Shown here one piece after another: positions 5,775 through 12,645 of a stretch of DNA of 13,122 nt. Each line of letters begins with the position of its first letter. The first letter of the stretch is position 1. Source of the stretch: Desulfomonile sp. (GTDB taxonomy: Bacteria > Desulfobacterota > Desulfomonilia > Desulfomonilales > Desulfomonilaceae); NCBI GenBank assembly GCA_020216785.1, contig JAIWNO010000297.1, forward strand, positions 1 to 13,122, read 5' to 3'. The position numbers and the translations under genes were made by a program. The notes under the pieces are model-generated. The model saw only the letters and a program-made list of their open reading frames with translations. It had not been told where the DNA came from and did no database searches.

Positions 5775-8153
5775 GTGGAGTCGCGTCCATTGCTTAAGAC
5801 CACACACCCCTCGGGCTTGTGGTACGGGCCGGCGATCGACCGGCTCGTAGACCACCGAAGGATCGCGGTCCTTATTGTGGTGCTCGTCAGCGCGATCCTG
5901 TCGGTGTTCGTGCCCGGCATGAAGGCCGACGTGACGCTGAAGTCCGGCATCAACACCGATGCACCCGAATACGCTCAATATCAGGAATTCCGCAAATATT
6001 TCGGGAACGAGGAGTTTATCCTCATTGCTGTGTCCAACAGCGATCCCGCAAAAACTCCGGCTGTCCTGACTGCGCTCAAAGCCATCACTGAGGAATTGGA
6101 GCGCACCGACGTCATCGTCCAGGTGCTCAGCCTCGCGAACCTTAAAGTTTTCCAGGAGCGCGACGGACGGTACGGGTCGTATCCGCTTATTGTGCAGGAC
6201 CAAGGCCGAACTCGTCTGTCCGATGCTCAGTGTCTGGAGAAAGTGCGCAAAGCCCTGCCGTTCGTTGACCTCCTTGTGTCGCCGGACGGAAAGACTTTTG
6301 GGCTTATGGTGCGGATGGATGAGCAATGGAGCTTCGATCCGCCGGTTATCACCAGACTGGTGGAGCGGATTGAAGCGATCCTGGCACAGAACCTTCCTCC
6401 CGGCTCGGAACACCGCATCATCGGCGCGCCTGTTATTCGCAAGGCCATTCAGCGCTACAACAAGCAAACCGCGTACACGTTCGGCCTGTTGTGCCTTGCT
6501 GTAGCCACCGCGGTGTCGTTCTATATTTTCAAGAGCCTTCGCACGACTGTGATTACGATGATCGTAGTGGGATTATGCGATCTGTGGATCCTGGGGGTCA
6601 TGTCCTGGCTGGGCATACAGATCAATTCCACCACCGCGCTCGCTTTCGGGATGGTGCTCATATCGAGTGTTGAGCCGGTCATCCACTTAGTGACGCACTT
6701 TAACGAAAGCTATAAGGCATTGGGCGATCGCGTGGCGGCGGCAAAGAACGCGCTCTACCTTGGCGCGGGGCCGTGTCTGGTCACTTCATTTACCACGGCC
6801 TTCGGTTTTTCCAGCCTCATTGTGGCATCCGTTCCAATGGTGCGGCAACTCGGAGTGATCTTGTCAATGGGGCCGCTGACGGCATTCGTGTTGTCGGTGA
6901 TTCTCGTGCCGGCGTTTCTCATCGCTCTCAAGCCGCTCCCCCCGCGCGTGTACCGCAGCATGGACTCGGACCTCCTGACAAGGGGATTCGATCGGACGGA
7001 ACGTTTTGTGTTGAGCCACCATCGGTTTTTCGCGATCGGGCTGGTCATCCTGATAGGTTTCATGCTGGCCGGATCGCCATTCATCCGCAGCGATACTCAG
7101 GTCATGCGCCTGCTCACCGACAAGACGCCGGAAATTCAGGACGTGCGTTTTGTTGAACAGAAGCTGTCCCCGATCAGTTCCCTGGAAATCATGGTGGAGG
7201 CGCCGGAGAACACGTTCAAGGACCCGGCTGTGTGGAGACGCGTCAAGCTGCTCGAGGAAGGCCTGAAAGTGATCCCTGAAGTGGTAAGTGTCGAATCCCT
7301 TCTTCCGCTCCTCGAATACCTTCACCACATCACCTCGGGCAAAGAAAACGCTGCGGATGAGCTGTTCAGTAATCCCAAAGTCATTCCCCAACTGCTCGTG
7401 ATGACCGGGCTTGGCCGCGAAGGTAAGTTCATGCTCGCCCGACATCTCGACGACCATTCCGGGCGTCTGCACATCTCGGTGAGGATCAGGAATTCGCCGG
7501 ACACCACGATCAGCGAAACCATCCAGCATGTCCGATCCGCGGCCGAAAGCGCCATGAACGGCCTGGGCAAGGTCATTGTGACGGGCGACCTGGCGGTCTT
7601 CGAGGCCCAGGCGACCGAAATCGTGAGTTCCCAGACCTATTCGCTGCTTCTGGCTATCGGCTATATGACGGTCCTGCTCGCGATACAGTTCAGGTCGATC
7701 ACCCTCGGGCTCATCAGTCTTTTGCCGCAAGCTCTGCCTCAGGCGATCATCTTCGGCACAATGGGATGGTTCGGTATTCCGCTTGACAGCGTCACGGTTT
7801 TCGCTGCTTCGGTTTCCATCGGACTGACGGTGGATAATACGGTCCACTATCTGACGCAACTTAAACGGGTGATAAGGTCCGGAGCCGACTTCAGCAAGGT
7901 GGAGGAATGTCTCCGTGAAGCGTACAAGGTCACGGCGCGTGCGATGATCTCCAACCATGCGGTGATTTTTTTCGGATTTGCGATGCTGTTGATATCGCCA
8001 TTCCGGCCGGTGATATTTTTCGGCGTGCTTGGGTCGCTCGCCATCTTTTTCTCGCTGGTGGGGGACCTTATATTCATGCCTTCGGTGATCCTGTCATCCT
8101 CGCTGATCCGTAGGATGCTGACCCGGGAGATGACTACGTCGAAGACGGATTGA
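5775..8153 (+). CDS. RND superfamily exporter, two-lobed (COG1033/MMPL-like)
   Basis: The product has 792 residues. Membrane helix 1 lies at about 29-46, a soluble porter domain at about 50-225, a five-helix bundle at about 232-385, a second lead helix at about 416-434, a second soluble domain at about 437-615 and a second bundle at about 620-775. This is the duplicated 12-helix RND layout, but at under 800 residues it is smaller than AcrB-type pumps and fits the predicted-exporter group that includes lipid and hopanoid transporters. The second bundle has GLTVDNTVHYLTQ with Asp687, the typical proton-relay position. The matching site in bundle one reads SSVEPVIHLVTH, with Glu300. The start is GTG 5775 with only a weak site upstream (CAGG); no earlier in-frame start exists. 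A lipid-like cargo is a guess, helped only by the acyltransferase gene downstream. Confidence 0.88.
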   Translation: MESRPLLKTTHPSGLWYGPAIDRLVDHRRIAVLIVVLVSAILSVFVPGMKADVTLKSGINTDAPEYAQYQEFRKYFGNEEFILIAVSNSDPAKTPAVLTALKAITEELERTDVIVQVLSLANLKVFQERDGRYGSYPLIVQDQGRTRLSDAQCLEKVRKALPFVDLLVSPDGKTFGLMVRMDEQWSFDPPVITRLVERIEAILAQNLPPGSEHRIIGAPVIRKAIQRYNKQTAYTFGLLCLAVATAVSFYIFKSLRTTVITMIVVGLCDLWILGVMSWLGIQINSTTALAFGMVLISSVEPVIHLVTHFNESYKALGDRVAAAKNALYLGAGPCLVTSFTTAFGFSSLIVASVPMVRQLGVILSMGPLTAFVLSVILVPAFLIALKPLPPRVYRSMDSDLLTRGFDRTERFVLSHHRFFAIGLVILIGFMLAGSPFIRSDTQVMRLLTDKTPEIQDVRFVEQKLSPISSLEIMVEAPENTFKDPAVWRRVKLLEEGLKVIPEVVSVESLLPLLEYLHHITSGKENAADELFSNPKVIPQLLVMTGLGREGKFMLARHLDDHSGRLHISVRIRNSPDTTISETIQHVRSAAESAMNGLGKVIVTGDLAVFEAQATEIVSSQTYSLLLAIGYMTVLLAIQFRSITLGLISLLPQALPQAIIFGTMGWFGIPLDSVTVFAASVSIGLTVDNTVHYLTQLKRVIRSGADFSKVEECLREAYKVTARAMISNHAVIFFGFAMLLISPFRPVIFFGVLGSLAIFFSLVGDLIFMPSVILSSSLIRRMLTREMTTSKTD

Positions 8154-8253
8154 GGTGGATGGATTACGAGAGTGCTCTAATTCGCTGATTCGATAAAGAA
8201 TACCGAACGCTATTGGCGGGACGGACAAGATGCCTGTTCCACCAAAGCAAGGG

Positions 8254-8270
8254 TGTCACTCGCGTGACGG
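8254..8270. other. Small hairpin in RND-plsC intergenic region
   Basis: GTCAC (8255-8259) can pair with GTGAC (8264-8268) around a 4-base TCGC loop. There is no T-tract. It lies in the 219-base gap between the RND gene and the acyltransferase gene. It may be nothing more than chance or a weak transcript end. Confidence 0.25.
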
Positions 8271-8320
8271 CACATTGGAATGACGCCCCCAAAATGGGCC
8301 TCACCGTGAAGCCGTTTGTG

Positions 8321-8329
8321 TGCTATAAA
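8321..8329 (+). promoter_or_regulatory. Candidate extended -10 promoter for the PlsC-type gene
   Basis: TGCTATAAA fits an extended -10 element (TGn followed by TATAAA, close to TATAAT). No good -35 is seen about 17 bases upstream, which extended -10 promoters can tolerate. Transcription would start near 8336, upstream of the preferred start codon at 8373. This would exclude a protein start at 8316. Confidence 0.35.
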
Positions 8330-8372
8330 GATTTTCCGGAAGATGCGTGCGGCATTGAGTGAGGAGGCTCAC

Positions 8373-9176
8373 GTGCGGTTTAAACCCCGATATTGGGTGC
8401 GAGGATTGGTCGCCGTGATCGCTATTGTGATCGCTACGGTCGTTCTCGGACCGACGCTTATGCTGCTCAGCCTTTTCACACCGGCGGGCAGGTCGTTATA
8501 CACCATCACGCGTATATGGGCTTGGATCTGCTCGAAAACCCTCGGCGTGTCCGCGTCGCTTCACGGGGCTGAAAAGATCGTTCCGGGGAGTTCCTACGTC
8601 ATCATGCCCAACCATCAGAGCAACGCGGACATCCTTGCCCTGCTCCGGATGCTGCCGACTCCATACCGCTGGGTGATCAAGAAGGAGCTGGTGAAAATAC
8701 CGATATTCGGGTGGGCCCTGGCGCGCACGGGCGCTGTTTCCCTCGACCGGTCAAATACGGCCCAGTCTGTGGAGAGGCTGCGCAAGAGCGTGGATAAGCT
8801 CAGAGGCGGATGGTCCCTCCTCATCTATCCCGAGGGAACGAGAACCAAAGACGGGAATGTACAGGCGTTCAAGAAAGGCGGGTTCATGCTCGCTGTCAAC
8901 ACAGGAATCCCCATTTTGCCCGTCACGGTGAACGGCGCGTTCAAAATGCTGCCCAAAACAGCCTATTTGCCCATTCCGGGGCACATCACCGTCACGATTG
9001 GAGACCCCATTCCGACAGAAGGTTTGACGCCGGCAGATGTGCCGCAACTCATGGAAAAGACCAGACAAGCCGTCCTGAAGAACTTCGATCCCGAATACGA
9101 CCCGTTCACAGGAACCTCCGGCGCGGCTATGGTCTCTGGCGGCACGACGGACATGCCGGCAGGCGTGAGGACCTGA
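8373..9176 (+). CDS. plsC: PlsC-type 1-acyl-sn-glycerol-3-phosphate acyltransferase
   Basis: The start is GTG 8373, because GAGGAGG at 8361-8367 sits 5 bases upstream. ATG 8343 and TTG 8316 are in frame but poorly supported. The 267-residue protein begins with a basic patch and a membrane helix (about 10-35). All four acyltransferase motifs are present: NHQSNAD with the catalytic His81-x4-Asp86, GAVSLDR (about 120-126) for substrate binding, YPEGTRTKDG (152-161), and ILPVTVNG (181-188). The enzyme would add a second acyl chain to lysophosphatidic acid at the inner membrane, making phosphatidic acid. The C-terminal 25 residues or so are low complexity and outside the domain. Several PlsC paralogues can occur per genome, so the exact acceptor (lysophosphatidate, ornithine lipid or other) is not certain. 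Confidence 0.88.
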   Translation: MRFKPRYWVRGLVAVIAIVIATVVLGPTLMLLSLFTPAGRSLYTITRIWAWICSKTLGVSASLHGAEKIVPGSSYVIMPNHQSNADILALLRMLPTPYRWVIKKELVKIPIFGWALARTGAVSLDRSNTAQSVERLRKSVDKLRGGWSLLIYPEGTRTKDGNVQAFKKGGFMLAVNTGIPILPVTVNGAFKMLPKTAYLPIPGHITVTIGDPIPTEGLTPADVPQLMEKTRQAVLKNFDPEYDPFTGTSGAAMVSGGTTDMPAGVRT

Positions 9177-9248
9177 TCGCGACGATGAAGGCGCCCTGGT
9201 GTGTGCCCGCAAACTGCCTGCAGGAGGAGCGAGGCCCCGACATTGCAA

Positions 9249-9268
9249 GGGCGGGTCCGAACCCGCCT
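9249..9268. repeat. REP-like short palindrome GCGGGT-CCGA-ACCCGC
   Basis: GCGGGT (9251-9256) and ACCCGC (9261-9266) form a perfect 6-bp stem around CCGA. The stem extends by one G-C and one G-U pair. It sits 16 bases before the start of the HD-domain gene. The form resembles the GGGCGGGT...ACCCGCCC palindromes dispersed between genes in many bacterial genomes. Only one copy is in the window, so the repeat label is from resemblance. Confidence 0.4.
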
Positions 9269-9283
9269 CTACCGAACCAAACC

Positions 9284-9844
9284 ATGCTCATGGAACGCAT
9301 CCCAGACGAACACGCCTGCATGACCCTCCTGAAGAAGCACGAATGTCCGGACCACATCATTCTTCACTCACGCATGGTCTGGACCGTCGCGAAGATTGTC
9401 GGTGAAGGCTTGATGCGCAACGACGTGCCCCTGGATATGGAGCTGCTCAAAGCTTCGTGCCTGCTCCACGACATCGCCAAGTACCCGTGTCTGAAAGGCC
9501 GAAAAGGCTGGCATGACGCGGTCGGAGAAGAAATGCTCATCCAGGAAGGCCTTCCTACTGTTGCGGCAATCATCGGGCAGCACGTGATCCTCAAAGATGG
9601 AAACGGCGGCACGATCCGCGAAGAGCATGTCCTGTTTTATTCGGACAAGAGGGTCGTCCACGATAAGGTGGTGAGCTTGGAAGACCGCTTCCAGTACCTC
9701 GCGGACACATACGGCAAGAGCCCGAAAGCTCTTGAGGGCCTGAAAATAATGAAAGAAAAAACCGAACGCCTCGAAGAGCGCCTGTTCGAGGTCCTTGACT
9801 TCAGGCCGGAGGATTTGCCCAAGCTGGTAGAAGGCGTTCGTTGA
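9284..9844 (+). CDS. HD-domain phosphohydrolase (HDIG-like)
   Basis: The start is ATG 9284 (186 residues); ATG 9290 is nearly equal. An upstream in-frame ATG at 9185 would add 33 residues that lack family character and run through the palindrome at 9249. The opening ERIPDEHACMTLLKKH is how stand-alone HDIG proteins of this kind begin. The metal ligands of an HD domain can be read as His28 (LHSRMV), His62-Asp63 (CLLHDIAKY) and Asp121 (YSDKRV). Additional conserved histidines are His77 (GWHDAVG) and His100 (IIGQH). Such enzymes hydrolyse phosphate esters of nucleotides or similar compounds using a metal centre. The substrate here is unknown. No strong ribosome-binding site lies at usual spacing, which leaves the exact start open. 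The gene converges on the Rieske gene with a 30-base gap. Confidence 0.83.
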   Translation: MLMERIPDEHACMTLLKKHECPDHIILHSRMVWTVAKIVGEGLMRNDVPLDMELLKASCLLHDIAKYPCLKGRKGWHDAVGEEMLIQEGLPTVAAIIGQHVILKDGNGGTIREEHVLFYSDKRVVHDKVVSLEDRFQYLADTYGKSPKALEGLKIMKEKTERLEERLFEVLDFRPEDLPKLVEGVR

Positions 9845-9870
9845 TCGCCCAACCCAATTATGTGGCGATC
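9843..9870. terminator. Possible bidirectional terminator hairpin between HD-domain and Rieske genes
   Basis: GATCGCC (9843-9849) pairs with GGCGATC (9864-9870), a 7-bp stem with a 14-base loop in the 30-base gap between two converging genes. There is no T-tract on either side, so it is not a textbook intrinsic terminator. The position between convergent stops is the main support. Confidence 0.35.
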
Positions 9871-9874
9871 GCAA

Positions 9875-10267
9875 TTACCAGGTTGCGTCCTTCAATTCCG
9901 TTGGGTAGACCTCGACAGATTTCTTTGCCGGCCCGGTGAGCTTGCCTCCGTTATAGTCGAATGTCGAATGACTGACGCTGCAACAGCGGAGGACCTGCTT
10001 TCCCGGGACGGGATCCAGCTTCCGGCCCATGTGGGTGCACCGGTTCGAGAAGCTGAGGTAATTGCCGCTGTCGTCGCGAACTACCGGAACAGGGGTCTTC
10101 AAGCCCTTTCCGGCAAGGTATACCGCGCCGCCGGGAGCCTGCAATTCCGCGGCATCGCCAATTCTGATCGTGGCCTTGTTCCCGTCCAATTGCCGGCAAT
10201 CCGGACTGAGGGGCTTGGTCCGGCAAATCCCGGCAATCGACTTGAAGAAATCTACGATGGCAGACAT
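9875..10267 (-). CDS. Rieske [2Fe-2S]-type small protein with altered second cluster box
   Basis: The start is ATG 10265-10267, with AAGGGAG (10275-10281) 7 bases before it; an upstream frame to 10417 runs through a palindrome and is rejected. The 130-residue product has a short N-terminal region (MSAIVDFFKSIAGIC) and then a Rieske ferredoxin fold from about residue 35. Box 1 is intact: Cys77-Thr-His79-Met-Gly. Box 2 should read C-x2-H-G, as in CSVHGSTFD, but reads Cys96-Ser-Val-Ser-His100-Ser-Thr-Phe-Asp, so His is one place late and the Gly is lost. Cys95 is an extra Cys. The downstream FDYNGGKLTGPAKKSVEVYP is typical of the fold. Such proteins carry electrons in oxygenase, nitrite-reductase-type or respiratory systems. 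No partner oxidoreductase is adjacent. Cluster binding is doubtful because of box 2. Confidence 0.78.
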   Translation of the reverse strand: MSAIVDFFKSIAGICRTKPLSPDCRQLDGNKATIRIGDAAELQAPGGAVYLAGKGLKTPVPVVRDDSGNYLSFSNRCTHMGRKLDPVPGKQVLRCCSVSHSTFDYNGGKLTGPAKKSVEVYPTELKDATW

Positions 10268-10279
10268 GGGAGCGCTCCC
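10268..10279. promoter_or_regulatory. 12-bp perfect palindrome over the Rieske ribosome-binding site
   Basis: GGGAGCGCTCCC is a perfect 12-base palindrome immediately before the Rieske ATG and overlaps its Shine-Dalgarno (10275-10281). It could be a protein-binding operator. With no loop it would not fold well within one RNA molecule. Chance is possible in GC-rich DNA. Confidence 0.3.
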
Positions 10280-10340
10280 TTCTGCTTCGTGGTTGGAGGA
10301 TATAACAGTTGCCAAAAATAATTTCCGATTGATTGCTCCA

Positions 10341-10415
10341 GGGGGTCGGGAGGCCCCGTTCACTTCGAGCGACGCAAGGCCGTCGAATCCTCGTTCACGG
10401 GGCCTCCCGACCCCC
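10341..10415. repeat. Long inverted repeat, 19-bp perfect arms, between divergent genes
   Basis: The arm GGGGGTCGGGAGGCCCCGT (10341-10359) is the exact reverse complement of ACGGGGCCTCCCGACCCCC (10397-10415), with a 37-base spacer. Inside the spacer CGACG and CGTCG flank CAAGGC, so a second stem can stack on the first. A direct repeat CGTTCAC occurs at each arm/spacer edge (10357-10363 and 10392-10398). The element lies between the Rieske gene (minus) and the PxxKW gene (plus) and lies in the transcribed leader only if the Rieske promoter is farther out. No flanking target-site duplication was seen and no T-tract follows. It could be a REP/MITE-like element, a cruciform or a strong transcription barrier. 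Confidence 0.75.
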
Positions 10416-10501
10416 ACAAAAGACCTGCGATTCGGTCGGAACTTTTGGTAACTGCTTTAATATCGCCATGAGCAGGATTGCATTCACTCGATAATTTTTT
10501 C

Positions 10502-10530
10502 TTGCAACTTTTGCCGTTTCGTGATATATT
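10502..10530 (+). promoter_or_regulatory. Sigma70-type promoter for the PxxKW gene
   Basis: The -35 box TTGCAA (10502-10507, 4 of 6 to TTGACA) and the -10 box TATATT (10525-10530, 5 of 6 to TATAAT) are separated by exactly 17 bases. The surrounding DNA is unusually AT-rich. Transcription would begin near 10537, leaving a leader of about 55 bases before ATG 10593. Confidence 0.65.
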
Positions 10531-10592
10531 TTATTATTTAAGACATTACGGGAAAATTCTCCCGCCCCACATCTCCAGGAGGAAAGAGAGCC

Positions 10593-10880
10593 ATGCAGTG
10601 CATTACCCTCAAAAAGGGCACCGAGTGTGCTTTTATGAACGCCAAAGGGTGCACGTTCAACGGCGGCCGGTGCTATCCGGTCGTCGAGCAGTGCGAGGGA
10701 TGCTCCCGGACAGGGACCTTCGAAGAAGGCATCTTCTGCACCGTAGCCCCTAATCCCGCTCAGAAGTGGAATGGCCGTCCCTGCAACTTCGCTACTCACG
10801 TGCAACGCGCAAAAGAAGCCGCTCCCGCTCAGAAGCTTAACCCTCTCAAGGCCTCAAAGCGAGCCGCAGGAAAGAAGTGA
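10593..10880 (+). CDS. PxxKW-family cysteine-rich small protein
   Basis: This 95-residue protein starts at ATG 10593, with AGGAGG at 10577-10582, 10 bases upstream. It has eight cysteines (residues 3, 12, 20, 27, 34, 37, 49 and 64), including a C-x2-C pair at 34-37. The hallmark Pro55-Ala-Gln-Lys-Trp59 is followed by NGRPC. These features match the PxxKW cysteine-rich proteins, small proteins of unknown function found mainly in deltaproteobacterial genomes. The cysteine spacing suggests binding of metal (zinc or iron-sulfur). There is no signal peptide. The C-terminal 25 residues or so are Lys/Ala-rich (KASKRAAGKK at the end), perhaps for nucleic-acid contact; that is a guess. The gene stands alone with its own promoter and a hairpin behind it. 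Confidence 0.82.
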   Translation: MQCITLKKGTECAFMNAKGCTFNGGRCYPVVEQCEGCSRTGTFEEGIFCTVAPNPAQKWNGRPCNFATHVQRAKEAAPAQKLNPLKASKRAAGKK

Positions 10881-10883
10881 AGA

Positions 10884-10926
10884 GGGTCTCTCGTCCGGAA
10901 GGGGTCTTATAACCCTTCCGGGACCC
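10884..10926. terminator. Hairpin between convergent PxxKW gene and hslU
   Basis: CCGGAAGGG (10895-10903) and CCCTTCCGG (10913-10921) form a perfect 9-bp stem around a 9-base AT-rich loop. GGGTC (10884-10888) and GACCC (10922-10926) can add pairs outside a bulge. The hairpin lies between the stop at 10880 and the hslU stop at 10942, so it can serve both strands. No clear T-tract follows on either strand. Confidence 0.55.
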
Positions 10927-10941
10927 CACTCCAGACACCCG

Positions 10942-12309
10942 TCACAGTATATAACGACTCAAATCATCGCTCTTCACAATATCTTCCAGACGTTGACGCA
11001 CCATCTCGCGGGTGACGTGGACCGTTACACCTTGCATGTCGGGTGCCTCAAAGGAGATCTCCTCCAGAAGCTTTTCCATGATGGTGTGCAGCCGCCGCGC
11101 CCCGATATTCTCCGCCCGCTCGTTGACTTCTTCCGCGAGCGCCGCAATCTCCTGGATCGCATCATCACCGAATTCGATAGTCACACCTTCGGTCTTCAGC
11201 AACTCTTCATACTGGCGCACGAGGGCATTCCGGGGCTCGGTGAGAATCCGCACAAAATCCTCCCGAGTGAGCGCGGAGAGTTCCGCCCTCAGCGGAAAGC
11301 GCCCTTGAAGTTCCGGAATCAGATCCGACGGCTTGGAGACGTGGAACGCTCCCGCTGCAATGAAGAGAATGTGGTCGGTCCGGATCACGCCGTGCTTCGT
11401 GCTGACCGTGGAGCCTTCGATGATCGGAAGCAGGTCCCGCTGGACCCCCTCCCGTGACACGTCCGGGCCGTGGGTCGCGTACGAGCCCGCGATCTTGTCG
11501 AGTTCATCCACAAAGATAATCCCCGTCTGCTCAACCCGCTCCTTAGCCAGCTGCACAACCTTATCCTGATCAACGAGCTTGCCCAGCTCTTCTTCGACGA
11601 GCATCCGCATCGCGTCCGGCACTTTGACACGGCGACGCTTGGTCTTGCCGGGGAAGATGTTGCTGAACATGTCTTTGAGATTAATATCCATCTCTTCCAT
11701 GCCCTGGGGCGAAAATACCTCCACCACCGGAAACGCGCTCACCTGGGTCTCGATTTCCACCTCCCGATCGTCGAGCCGCCCGTTACGGAGCATTTTCTTG
11801 AATTTCTCACGGGTGCGCTGCGCGATCTCGATGTCGCCCGACGCTTCGTACTGGGGAGAAGGTGCCTGAAGCCTCCGCACTTTCGGGTGTGACCTTTTTG
11901 GCAAAAGGATATCCAGCAGCCGCTCTTCCGCAAGCTCCGCGGCTTTCGGGCGCAGCTTTTCGTATTCCTCCTCCCGAACCATCGTGATCCCGATTTCCAG
12001 GAGGTCACGGATCATCGATTCCACGTCCCGGCCGACGTAACCGACCTCGGTGAATTTGGACGCCTCAACCTTGAGAAACGGCGATTGGGCAAGTTTGGCA
12101 AGCCGCCGGGCGATCTCGGTCTTGCCCACGCCGGTGGGACCGATCATGATGATGTTTTTAGGCGCGATCTCGTCCCGCAGCTCTTCGGGCACCTGGCGGC
12201 GGCGCCACCTGTTCCGCAGCGCGATGGCTACCATGCGTTTGGCCTTGTGCTGGCCGATAATGTACGTGTCCAATTCCTGGACAATCTTTCGTGGTGTAAA
12301 TGCTTCCAT
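10942..12309 (-). CDS. hslU: ATP-dependent protease ATPase subunit HslU (ClpY)
   Basis: The 455-residue product is a full-length HslU, the AAA+ unfoldase that feeds proteins to the HslV peptidase. Seen features are TPRKIVQELDTYIIGQ at the start, Walker A GPTGVGKT (57-64), the pore loop GYVG (90-93), a charged intermediate domain (about 110-230), Walker B IIFVDE (264-269), an Arg-finger region GRFP (336-339), sensor-2 GARR (403-406) and the C-terminal tail ending DLSRYIL, which inserts into HslV. The ATG at 12307-12309 has GAGG 4 bases upstream. All key residues are present, so the enzyme should be active. hslV is normally just upstream in the same operon, but no hslV-like frame is seen there; it would have to be elsewhere. 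Confidence 0.97.
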   Translation of the reverse strand: MEAFTPRKIVQELDTYIIGQHKAKRMVAIALRNRWRRRQVPEELRDEIAPKNIIMIGPTGVGKTEIARRLAKLAQSPFLKVEASKFTEVGYVGRDVESMIRDLLEIGITMVREEEYEKLRPKAAELAEERLLDILLPKRSHPKVRRLQAPSPQYEASGDIEIAQRTREKFKKMLRNGRLDDREVEIETQVSAFPVVEVFSPQGMEEMDINLKDMFSNIFPGKTKRRRVKVPDAMRMLVEEELGKLVDQDKVVQLAKERVEQTGIIFVDELDKIAGSYATHGPDVSREGVQRDLLPIIEGSTVSTKHGVIRTDHILFIAAGAFHVSKPSDLIPELQGRFPLRAELSALTREDFVRILTEPRNALVRQYEELLKTEGVTIEFGDDAIQEIAALAEEVNERAENIGARRLHTIMEKLLEEISFEAPDMQGVTVHVTREMVRQRLEDIVKSDDLSRYIL

Positions 12310-12348
12310 AAGTCCTCGCGACAGGGCTTCAAAACGTGAACGGCTGCT

Positions 12349-12378
12349 ATCTTATCGGCAAATCGATCTCTTAGGCAA
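12349..12378 (-). promoter_or_regulatory. Weak candidate promoter for hslU
   Basis: Read on the minus strand, TTGCCT (12373-12378) and TAAGAT (12349-12354) are 18 bases apart and match 4 of 6 positions at each box. The position, 40 bases before the hslU start, is reasonable. The score is low, and chance is quite possible. Confidence 0.3.
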
Positions 12379-12489
12379 GTCTCAAAGGTGGGCGGTTATT
12401 GCGACGATCGTAATTTCTCCGTCTTCCACTCCGCAGCTTAACTTCTCGCAATTGCTGTGACGCTCGTTGTCTAACTGGCGTTCGGGTGA

Positions 12490-12553
12490 ATAGTGGGGCC
12501 GGCGTCTCTGCCGACCATTAGTTAAGGACCGACACGGAGGCTGGCCCCACTAT
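12490..12553. repeat. Imperfect long inverted repeat (REP/MITE-like)
   Basis: The outer arms ATAGTGGGGCC (12490-12500) and GGCCCCACTAT (12543-12553) are perfect 11-bp complements. Inside, GGCGTCTCTGCCGACC and GGACCGACACGGAGGCT continue as an imperfect match to about 27 bases per arm, with a short ATTAGTTAA centre. The GC-rich palindromic form resembles dispersed intergenic elements. Only one copy is in the window. Confidence 0.6.
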
Positions 12554-12645
12554 GAAGGGCAGCGAGAGACGGAACCTGATCGAAAAAACGCGAGACCGTA
12601 ATGTGAATCAATGGAGGGGGCCCTTCCGCAAAGCTTAGGAATGCA

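Noticed and set aside
6864..7958. 364-codon minus-strand open frame opposite the RND gene
   Set aside because: Antisense shadow: Arg/His/Asp-rich composition, no recognisable motif, and the plus-strand gene accounts for the sequence.
8810..9283. Long N-terminal extension of the HD-domain frame
   Set aside because: It overlaps the acyltransferase gene in another frame and has shadow-like composition. The family's usual N-terminus is found at 9284.
10268..10417. 50-codon N-terminal extension of the Rieske frame
   Set aside because: It reads through the palindrome at 10341-10415 and has no family similarity, while ATG 10267 has a well-placed ribosome-binding site.
10395..10805. 136-codon minus-strand frame opposite the PxxKW gene
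   Set aside because: The plus strand has a promoter, a ribosome-binding site and a recognised family; the minus frame has none of these.
12310..12500. Possible degraded hslV upstream of hslU
   Set aside because: I read the minus strand in the relevant frames and found stops and no HslV motif, so there is no positive support for a remnant.
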